A stretch of 12,917 nt of DNA from Physocladia obscura (lineage: Eukaryota > Chytridiomycota > Chytridiomycetes > Chytridiales > Chytriomycetaceae), in the NCBI GenBank assembly GCA_027596945.1, contig JADGJH010000949.1, forward strand, positions 1-12,917, read 5' to 3'. The notes below the pieces were generated by a model that saw only the letters and a list, made by a program, of their open reading frames with translations, ran no database searches and was not told the origin of the DNA. A program made the position numbers and the translations under genes. Shown piece by piece: positions 1 through 7,016 of the stretch. Each line of letters begins with the position of its first letter. Position 1 is the first letter of the stretch.

Positions 1-25
1 AAATAAAATAAAATAAAATAAAAAT
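1..25. repeat. (AAAAT)n microsatellite
   Basis: The first 25 bases have T at positions 4, 9, 14 and 19 in an otherwise all-A run, a five-base period of about five units ending in a slightly longer unit. The tract probably continues left of the window. It lies in what appears to be the intron before the last exon of the coiled-coil gene. Confidence 0.85.
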
Positions 26-49
26 AATGCACACCAACTTTGAAAATAG

Positions 50-1429
50 TACGCATCTCGTGCTCGCGGAATTCAAAACAAATCCAGGATTACAATCGAC
101 AGTTCCACATCATCTGCTGAAATCATTCCACTCCTTCAAGAAATCAGTACACTCAAATCTCAACTAGCCCAACTCACACTCTCGCACCAGTCAAATGTTG
201 CTGAAATACATTCAGCGTTTCATACCGAAATATCCGCTGCCCATACTGATATATCAGGCAGGAATGAAACCATCCGCATATTGCAAGAGAACATTGAATC
301 TCTTGTTGCTGAAGTAGCAACATATCGCCACGATGCAGAGGATAAACATCGGTTAATAGAAGTGTTGAGTAGCGAACTCAAAGAATTGCAAAATATGGAT
401 ATGAAACACGATGATATTACTGTACTCAAAACGCAAATTTATGATTTAAATACGGCAATAGACTTGGTAGTTGAACAAAATAAATTTTTGGAAGAGGATT
501 TCAACATAGAAAAGAACAATCTAAAAAATGCACTGATAGAAAAAAATGAATTGATTCAAAAAATTGAATCGAAAATGGCTGAATCCAGAAACAATTGCGA
601 AGATGTACTAAGTCGAAATGCTGAATTGATTTCCCAACTCTCAACTATTCAACAGGAATTTGAAGTCGAAAAAAGAAAATCGATTGTGGAAGATAATAGT
701 GTGCAAATATTGACAAAAAATGTTTCGGCTTTAACCAACGAATTGAATGAATTTAAGGCGAAATTTAAAAACCTTCAAGTTGAAAACGAGTCTTTAAAAA
801 CCGAAAAAATGCGAATTTTATGTCATGAAGGTAGCAAGCAAACAGATCTACAGTTGCAAACTTTCATACCAGAAAAAATGGTCCCAGATGTGAATGTTGA
901 GTTGGTAATATTAAGAAGTGAGAACGAGCAATTGAAGGCAAGCATTGAATCGATGCAAAAAAAACTGCAGCAACGGCAAAAAATGATGTCTTCAATGGAT
1001 TTGAGTCTACGCAGTAGACTACAAGATATTCGGCGACTAAAATCCGAGCTTGCAAATACTGCATCTGAAAACACGGCTTTAAAAGTCCCAAATCATCAAC
1101 GTCAAATTCAACAGGAAAAATCAATCAATGGAACGGTAGAAACTCAAATAAATGGAAAACAGAAATCTGGCGAGAAATTCAAGGCTTGCTTTGATGAGAT
1201 GAAACTGCGGTTAAAAGGTTTTGAAGAGCAGAAAAAGACATGGAGTAGTGGAGGAGAACGTGAAAAAGAAGATAATGATGATAATATACTGACGATGAGA
1301 TACCAATATCTGTTAAAAACTGTTCGCACAGTGAAATCTCTCTCTTTTGCTTCACGTAACCTCCATATTCCAACAGAAAGATTACAATTTGATGAAAATA
1401 ATTTGGAAACGGTCAATACGGCCGAATAA
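50..1429 (+). CDS. Long coiled-coil protein, 3' terminal exon (5' partial)
   Basis: The family is not recognised. One frame is open from 50 to the TAA at 1427-1429 (459 codons); in-frame TGA (41-43) and TAG (47-49) close it upstream. There is no convincing initiator at the left end, and the bases before 50 end in AAATAG, so I read this as the last exon with an acceptor near 48-49. The product is highly charged with Leu/Ile/Val at heptad spacing over most of its first 350 residues, for example LQEISTLKSQLAQL and LRSENEQLKASIESMQKKL. This indicates a long parallel coiled coil of the golgin, centrosomal or motor-tail kind. The C-terminal 100 residues are hydrophilic, with an acidic stretch (KEDNDDN) followed by a short amphipathic segment (YQYLLKTVRTV). 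I compared that tail with GRIP/GRAB Golgi-targeting domains and found no adequate match. It is the upstream member of a same-strand pair with FAM50. Confidence 0.72.
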   Translation, partial: YASRARGIQNKSRITIDSSTSSAEIIPLLQEISTLKSQLAQLTLSHQSNVAEIHSAFHTEISAAHTDISGRNETIRILQENIESLVAEVATYRHDAEDKHRLIEVLSSELKELQNMDMKHDDITVLKTQIYDLNTAIDLVVEQNKFLEEDFNIEKNNLKNALIEKNELIQKIESKMAESRNNCEDVLSRNAELISQLSTIQQEFEVEKRKSIVEDNSVQILTKNVSALTNELNEFKAKFKNLQVENESLKTEKMRILCHEGSKQTDLQLQTFIPEKMVPDVNVELVILRSENEQLKASIESMQKKLQQRQKMMSSMDLSLRSRLQDIRRLKSELANTASENTALKVPNHQRQIQQEKSINGTVETQINGKQKSGEKFKACFDEMKLRLKGFEEQKKTWSSGGEREKEDNDDNILTMRYQYLLKTVRTVKSLSFASRNLHIPTERLQFDENNLETVNTAE

Positions 1430-1430
1430 A
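1425..1430 (+). terminator. AATAAA poly(A) signal overlapping the stop codon
   Basis: AATAAA at 1425-1430 contains the TAA stop of the coiled-coil gene. A second AATAAA lies at 1484-1489, immediately before the transposon's left end. Either would give a very short 3' UTR. Confidence 0.5.
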
Positions 1431-1490
1431 AAATATCTTTCATTTTTATTTACAGCTATTTTCAAAAATATTGAGCCAGACAAAATAAAT

Positions 1491-1555
1491 GGCATTTTTT
1501 TTATTTTTTATTTTGTCAAATACTGGTGTGAAATACTGGTGAAAATACTGGTGGA
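1491..1555 (+). repeat. Left terminal inverted repeat with internal tandem repeats
   Basis: It begins GGCATTTTTTTT, continues ATTTTTTATTTTGTCAA, then has repeated AAATACTGGTG units (1518-1564, three full copies and a partial fourth). The complement of 5165-5210 reads GGATTTTTTTGATTTTTGAT, then TTTGACAAG and GTGAAATACTGGTGG. The match has small indels and one to two fewer internal units on the right. Confidence 0.75.
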
Positions 1556-1639
1556 TACTGGTTTGTTGCCAATGAGTTCACAACACCCTGAGAGGCATAA
1601 CAATATGACCCATTTTATTCATAATGGAAAGCACAATAA

Positions 1640-3321
1640 ATGAGTGAATATTTGAGCAGCCAGAGTGATGAAGAAGGCATAAGTGATAAATTAAAAGCAG
1701 CCATACCTGCAAAAATCAATACATTTGCCAATATGCTGCCAATCAATGTAATTCAATGTGATCCAATTGATCTAATCTGTTTTTTCAAAGTTAGATGTGC
1801 CAAATGTTGTATTTACCTTATATGCAAATCCAAAGATGGCTGTGACTGCTCTGCCAATGAGGTGCTCAATCCAGCAACCAGTGTCAAATTGTACTGAAAA
1901 ATTCAAAAGCTGTTGCATATCTATCAAGTTTTCATCCATATGATAGACTGCCAGAGAGACTCAAATACATTAGAATGTGTAAATTGGAGCCACAGAGTGG
2001 CCATCAAAGTTATGGAAATTGGAAGTTAGGAAATGAAGGCTGTCGTGCATTTGTAGGACATGAGCCAGCACCAAAAATTCTGCAGAAGACAGAAATAGTT
2101 AGCAATAATAAAATTGCCTTTGAGGCACTTTAATTAATGAATTGTTGGCTGAAAAGTCTATATTTTTATTTCTGATTGTTTTTATTTAATTTTTCAGATA
2201 TCAAAATTAGAGTGTCTTTGTATAGTTGCAGAAAAAATAATGTTTCAAACCTAATTGAATCTACAACAGTTGGCATCCCAACTGCAGAAATCACCACAGT
2301 GGAAAATATTACAAAATATTTAGCTCAAGAATTAAATGAATGGAAACCAGATTTGTGGGAAGAGCATTTCTATTATAATGATATGGCCAAATCAAACTCA
2401 CCAACTTTGCTAAAAGTTTGCAACATCAAAATATTTGAAGGATTCATAGAAGAATTGGAAAAAATGCAAAGTGGCAAATAAGCCATATTTGGTTATTTGT
2501 CTGAAGAAGGAAACAGGTAATTTTTTTTAAGGTTTTTAGTTTTCTCTATGGTTTCTGTTTATTTATGAATACTGTCAAAAGCTGGCAGTAAATTAGGATC
2601 TTCTTTAAATACTGAAGCACAAGGTACAAAAGCAGGTTCAACAGTTAATTCAGCATAGTGCCAAAAAATTGCAGATTTGACTCTAAAGGTAAATGAATGG
2701 CATGCAAGTCACTGTTCTTTGAATCCAGAAGGTTGTCTGCACAGAATGGTTGGAGAAAGAACTTGGTCATTTAAAACTTATTCTTGAACTGAAAACTTCA
2801 TGGGTTGCTGTGTTGGTTTGTTAATCAATTTTTGCAAAACCATAAAAAATTTGAAAACTAAAAATCCATTAGAAAGCTGGAACACCACAAGTAAATGTAA
2901 ATATTCTCCTGCACTTAGCGCAATTTGATGATAAAAAGTTTTATACTTCAAATACTGTTTCTTCTTCTGTTTTTCTTGTGACTACCAACATACAACTTCA
3001 ACAACCACAACAAATTATGACACCATCAATTCAAATTTAAACACCATATCATAATCCAAAAACTATACAATTTTATAGTTTCAAAAATAATCATTCAATC
3101 ACTGATGTACTAAATTTTTCTCAAAACAACAACATTACCAAAATAATAAAAAAGCAAATATGCTGGTTGTACCTTTTTGCAAATTTTTAACAGCCTGGGA
3201 TAAAGATGAGACTGAAAAACAATATTTACTGGATGCAAAACTTATGGATATACTACAGCAAGCTCATACAGATATTGTTATCAAAAGTCAACAAATTCTG
3301 GATGACTTTGATGATTATTAG
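1640..3321 (+). pseudogene. Second (cargo) gene of the transposon, broken, unknown family
   Basis: Protein-like reading continues through several frames. From 1640 there is a start (MSEYLSSQSDEEGISDKLKA) leading to a Cys cluster (RCAKCC..CKSKDGCDC) and a stop at 1895-1897. In another frame, 1867-2133 holds HPYDRLPERLKYIR and YGNWKLGNEGCRAFVGHE. After an acceptor-like TTTTTCAG ending at 2197, 2198-2481 encodes LAQELNEWKPDLWEEHFYY and ends MQSGK. From about 2584, ADLTLKVNEWHASHCSLNPE follows, with in-frame stops. A Gln/Pro/Thr-rich linker lies near 2985-3030, and 3160-3321 closes with an acidic tail, ILDDFDDY. Some breaks may be introns (GTAATT at 2517, CAG at 2197), but the stops at 2668 and 2786 look mutational. 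I do not recognise the family. Its position between the TIRs makes it an accessory gene of the element, or a separate element nested in it. Confidence 0.5.
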
Positions 3322-3450
3322 GGTTTTTATTTTTTCAATTTTTTTCAATTTTTTTTTGTGATTCAATTAGTTGGAAAAATACAAATACTATCTTCTGAAA
3401 ACTGAAACAGATCCTCTTTTTAAAAGAAATTTATTTCAGAACTGATTTAA
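3322..3450. other. T-rich spacer between convergent element genes
   Basis: It contains two short tandem TTTTTTTCAA-like units at 3332-3356 and otherwise unremarkable AT-rich sequence. It separates the stop of the plus-strand cargo gene from the stop of the minus-strand transposase. No gene is seen. Confidence 0.6.
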
Positions 3451-5131
3451 TCAAATGTAATTTGTATGTGAAAAACAAGCTTTAGCCTTCTCTTCATCAA
3501 TTGACATACAAGCTTTGTAAATATTATCCTGTTGGTCTACATTAATCAATTGCTCCTTGTTTTTTGTAAATAATTTTTGATGTAAAAGAAGCTTTGCTCA
3601 ATCTGAAAATAAATTTTTTTGTTACATCAAAATTTTTTTAATAACTGTATTATGTTTTGAAACACACTGGGTTCAAGTTGGGAGAGTAAGGAGAAAGAAA
3701 AATAAGGCAAATTTCAGCATTATTGCAGGTGGCTTTAATTCTGGGGTCTTTGTGAATATTTGGATTATCAAGAACCAAGCACTTTCATTTCCAGGAAGTG
3801 GATTTAAGTGGAAAATGTTCTATTTGTCACTTTTGGTGATACCAGTTGTGTCTTTAATCAAGATTCTGGTACAGCAGTGTGAGCTGTTGTATCAATAGTG
3901 CCCTTGGCCAAAAGTACAGCTTTATTCATCCCCTTTATCATTACAATGTTACCCTTGTTATCTACACAAGTTGAGGTTATGTATGCATAACAAGTCCTGA
4001 GAGAGTCACTATGTGTATATGTTCCATTACTCAATGAAAGAAAATGCTGTTTAATAAGGCAGCTGAAAAACATACAGAAATATGTATAATGTTTCTTGTG
4101 TACTTTATTATCTTTACACATTATTTTAGTGCGATGATCACTGTAAATGGCTTTTTTCAGTTGTTAGGGCATCTCAGTTATGATTAGAACTTGAATTCCA
4201 AATCTTTAATGAAAGCTTGTATTTCAATTCTTATTTATTGTACACAGAAAATTAATGGACTAATTAAATTTGGCAGTGAATTATTCCAGACTGCCACTGG
4301 TCATGGAATTTTAACAGGTAACTGTTAAAAAAAAGGTTTTTGGCCAGCTAATGTACAAGAATAAAAAAATTTGCCAAATGTTGTTGAATCCCCTGAAGAA
4401 AATTGTCTACTTTCAGTCCTCTGCATTTGATAGAAAATGACAAATATCTCCTTAATGACAATGTACTTACTGTTGAATCACCATGTCCACAACAAATGGG
4501 CCCATATGCTCAGATTGAAGCCCAGCCCAGGAATAGCCCCATCACTGTTCTAATGTTTTTTATTCACTGCAGCTTCATTTCCAAAAACCAATTGTTTTGG
4601 TTTGTACTCCCCAATAATATAGCAAAAATTTTACTGCTCAACTTCGTTCCATGCTGCAGCTCAAACTGAACTTGAGTCTAATAAAGAACATTATTTTCTA
4701 TCAAGTAAAAAATATTAATGTATTTTTAAAAGTACCTGTTGTGTGAACACCCAAATCTTTGGATCGTTCTCCAAATTGTGGAAACAGAGACAGACAATCC
4801 ACATGACTGATATTCTTGCTCCTAAATTTCATCAAGGTACCAGTCAGATTGTAGTGTGAAGAGGGCTTTTACATGCTAAACGTTGTTGAATAACAGTATT
4901 AAGAAATATATAGCTTACATTTAATATAGGCATCTCCATAGAACACCTCCATCTTTGCTGCTGCACATATAGATTTCTGAGTGTTCTAAATGTTTGAAAG
5001 TATTGATATGTTTGAGCAACCAAAAAGCAATTAACAAATAATTGCTTTGCCACTGAATGTGAGCATTGTCCTTCCAGGCAGGCCCAGACAATGTGCCAAA
5101 GAATGGCATCTGGATGTTGTTTGATGCCCAT
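3451..5131 (-). pseudogene. Tc1/mariner-superfamily DDE transposase, degenerate
   Basis: In 5'-3' order on the minus strand: an N-terminal helix-turn-helix region starting at ATG 5129-5131 (LWHIVWACLEG, then VAKQLFV); VSVSTIWRTIQRFG within 4741-4800, typical of the second helix-turn-helix of this family; YKPKQLVFGNEAAVNKK near 4550-4610, the first catalytic-Asp region; NPLPGNES near 3790-3810; LVLDNPNIHKDPRI near 3735-3780, the second catalytic Asp; IFLSPYSPNLNPV near 3662-3700, the third-motif block; and KACFSHTNYI with TGA at 3451-3453, the usual C-terminal end. Known transposases of this type (DDE_3, about 330-400 residues) carry DDD or DDE. Here the first Asp reads Asn (4577-4579) and no Glu follows NPV. 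Frames change repeatedly, and about 500 nt more than expected separates the first and second catalytic motifs. It is inactive. Confidence 0.82.
3858..4121 (-). other. Unexplained coding-like insert within the transposase region
   Basis: This minus-strand segment has an open frame containing TCVDNKGNIVMIKGMNKAVL, ending at a TGA near 3858. It lies between the first and second catalytic motifs of the transposase, where the family normally has only about 100 residues. It may be a highly diverged part of the transposase, an intron, or a nested fragment. No family is recognised. Confidence 0.3.
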
Positions 5132-5164
5132 GATAAGTATTAGTAGAAATTGTATCCAGGATCT

Positions 5165-5210
5165 CCACCAGTATTTCACCACTTGTCAAAATCAAAAATC
5201 AAAAAAATCC
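5165..5210 (-). repeat. Right terminal inverted repeat
   Basis: This is the inverted partner of 1491-1555. On the plus strand it reads from CCACCAGTATTTCACC to AAAAAAATCC. The junction with flanking DNA forms a small perfect palindrome at 5201-5218 (AAAAAAAT, CC, ATTTTTTT). It ends 24 nt before the FAM50 start codon. Confidence 0.75.
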
Positions 5211-5221
5211 ATTTTTTTGAG
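5211..5221 (+). promoter_or_regulatory. Possible splice acceptor just upstream of FAM50
   Basis: A run of seven T followed by GAG at 5219-5221 precedes the short leader CAAAAAACCAAAA and the ATG at 5235. T-run plus AG is the acceptor shape used by the other introns here. It could receive a spliced leader (trans-splicing) or an upstream cis exon. No TATA-like promoter fits between the transposon end and the ATG. The role is inferred. Confidence 0.35.
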
Positions 5222-5234
5222 CAAAAAACCAAAA

Positions 5235-6763
5235 ATGGCAAATAGTCAAAGTGAAGGCCAGCGAGCCATGAAACTCGAGTCCGAGAGAACTCAGATCTAC
5301 GAAGATATTAAGAAGCAGAAAGAAAAAATCAGCAAGGTGCGTATCTGTCGGTTTATTCTTCTTTTTTCATTGAACGGGAAGTGTTGTAACATTGTTGGCA
5401 CCCAGTAGGACGCAGAAGTGAGAATCGGCAGCGACAAGTTCGTCGCGCAAGTGGATTCTGTTCAGTCGGAGTTGATTAAACATACTGGTATATCGCTGTC
5501 TATTCTATTCTGGCCCTCTTTGCACTCAATACGAAACAAAAACCAACTCATATTTTTGGTAACCAGTTGGCCTCGTCAAGCTAGAAGACTTCCAAAAAAT
5601 CAAAGAATCACTTAATAAGAAACGCCAGGAAGAAATTGAGCGGGGCCTTGCGTCATCGACAACAAAAATTGTGAAGAAACGCAAAGACAAAACGGTGAAA
5701 GCAAAGCTATCTTTTGCCACAAATGATGAAGATGAGGAAGAAGCGGTTCAACTGAAGTCACCGGAATCTATGCTACCTGGTTAGAATTAATTTTCCATTC
5801 CCTGCCGCCTATCTCTCCAGGTTATGATGTGTTATTTGGTAAAAGGTACGAGCTGCTGCTTGAGCATTTATATGTTCGCCAGTGATGAGTTCCAATTTTA
5901 ATCTTCTCTCTGAACCTACAAAAATTGCTTGGTGTCTCTATTCATTACCGTTATTTCACTAACCTTTTGCAGAGAAAAAAAGGAAAGTCACGAAAAATCC
6001 GAATGTTGATACAAGTTTTCTACCAGACAAAGAGCGAGAAGAAACAGAACGGCGAGAGCGAGAATTTTTGAAACTAGAATGGCTAAAGCAGCAGGATAAA
6101 ATCAAAGGTCAGTTTTGTACGTTACTTTTTACATTGTTTTAATTATGTTAATTTCAGAGGAAAAAATTATGATCACTTATAGTTACTGGGATGGATCTGG
6201 CCATCGTACTCAAGTCGAAGTTTGTATATTTTATTTATTTATTTACTTTTCAATTTCCGTCTGTTGAAGAATTGATTAGGTGAAGAAGGGAAACACAATT
6301 GGCCAGTTTTTAGAAGCCTGCAAGCAGCAATGGGATGAAATGCGCGGAATCAACGTTGACAATTTGATTTATATTAAGGAAGATCTGATCATTCCTCATG
6401 TATTATTTATTTTATTTGGTCACCTCATGTTTTAAATTCCTAATATTCCGACATCAGCATTACACGTTTTATGATTTTATTGTTAATAAAGTACGCGGAA
6501 AATCTGGACCACTGTTTGCTTTTGATGTACACGACGATGTTCGACTGGTCAATGACGCCTCAATCGAAACTGAAGAGGTTATTCTTTATCATGTTACTTT
6601 ATTATTTTTTAAAATATGTTTTTAGTCGCATGCAGGAAAAGTAGTACAGAGAGGATGGTACGAAAAGAACAAGCATATATTCCCTGCGTCTCGTTGGGAG
6701 GTCTTCGACTCATCAAAAGAGTTCACGAAATACACAATCAAAGACACAAATGCAAAAAAATAA
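5235..6763 (+). CDS. FAM50: FAM50/XAP5 family nuclear protein (8 exons)
   Basis: Exons by similarity and splice consensus: 5235-5336, 5409-5487, 5567-5779, 5973-6107, 6158-6219, 6280-6399, 6458-6577 and 6626-6763, giving 322 residues (human FAM50A has 339). The N-terminus (SEGQRAMKL) and VGLVKLEDF (about 61-69) match the family's helical half. A basic KKRK lies at 133-136, followed by [15 protein letters not shown]. The conserved XAP5 domain fills the C-terminal half: YWDGSGHR (186-193), [43 protein letters not shown] and HIFPASRWE. Family members are nuclear, basic/acidic proteins; human FAM50A associates with the spliceosome and affects pre-mRNA splicing. ATG 5235 is chosen because the family's conserved N-terminus begins there and upstream sequence belongs to the transposon. 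All blocks are intact, so the gene looks functional. Introns are 48-193 nt with phases 0 and 1. Confidence 0.95.
5821..5838 (+). other. Candidate 18-nt microexon in FAM50 intron 3
   Basis: Within the 193-nt intron 5780-5972, a pyrimidine tract ending CTCTCCAG at 5820 and a donor GTAAAA at 5839 bracket 18 nt. Included, these would add six residues (GYDVLF after the split Gly codon) and keep phase 1 on both sides. The flanking introns would then be 41 and 134 nt. It falls just before the KKRK motif, in a part of the protein that varies among family members. This is a prediction from splice signals only. Confidence 0.4.
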
Positions 6764-6764
6764 A
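6759..6764 (+). terminator. FAM50: AATAAA overlapping the FAM50 stop codon
   Basis: AATAAA at 6759-6764 contains the TAA stop (6761-6763). No other canonical AATAAA is seen in the gap to the next gene, so this may be the working poly(A) signal with a very short 3' UTR. Confidence 0.45.
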
Positions 6765-7016
6765 GAATGCAATATGCTATATTTGTTTATTTTTCAATGA
6801 TTTGTTTTCGTGTTGTTATTGTAGAGACTATATATAATTTGTTGATTCCAGTCGTATAGCATGCGCGCAACATGATTGAAGTCCTTAATGATATTGTGGA
6901 TTTTCCTTTTCAAGGATTTACACAACAAAACAAAAAACAAACAAAAAACGAAATTTTGAGCAATCTATCAAGTCTCTGATCTGTCGTTTCTTTTTTCAGT
7001 CTCAAATACTAGCAGA
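6765..7016 (+). promoter_or_regulatory. FAM50 to low-complexity-gene spacer and 5' acceptor
   Basis: No coding region is seen. A TATATATAA lies at 6829-6837. A strong acceptor, TTTCTTTTTTCAG, ends at 6999, and the next gene's ATG is at 7017. The acceptor implies either trans-splicing of a leader, with 6764-6999 as outron or spacer, or an upstream untranslated exon within this interval. A-rich CAAAAAACAAAC-type sequence lies near 6925-6950. Confidence 0.45.

Larger units (their letters stand above)
1491..5210. mobile_element. Decayed 3.7 kb Tc1/mariner-type DNA transposon with two genes
   Basis: The boundaries come from imperfect terminal inverted repeats at 1491-1555 and 5165-5210. Each begins GG, runs through T-rich segments into TTTTGWCAA, and ends in the block AAATACTGGTGGA. 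Inside, a minus-strand pseudogene (3451-5131) has DDE transposase motifs and a plus-strand pseudogene (about 1640-3321) encodes something else; the two converge near 3322-3450. A 3.7 kb length is long for a Tc1-like element, which usually holds one gene in 1.3-2.4 kb. The target duplication is unclear: AT flanks both ends, but the expected TA cannot be placed with certainty. The copy is dead, since both genes carry stops and frameshifts. Confidence 0.72.

Noticed and set aside
281..283. TTG as start of the coiled-coil protein, giving 382 residues
   Set aside because: TTG is not a credible initiator in this eukaryotic setting, and the same frame continues coiled-coil-like coding upstream to 50.
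1290..1429. GRIP or GRAB Golgi-targeting domain at the end of the coiled-coil protein
   Set aside because: The segment YQYLLKTVRTV is only superficially similar. The conserved Tyr/Leu spacing and length of those domains are not met.
823..1443. Minus-strand open frames opposite the coiled-coil exon
   Set aside because: They are shadows of the continuous plus-strand heptad frame, with no start context, domains or splice signals.
4403..4669. Plus-strand open frame of 88 codons inside the transposon
   Set aside because: It lies opposite the recognisable minus-strand transposase motif (QLVFGNEAAVNKK), so it is a shadow.
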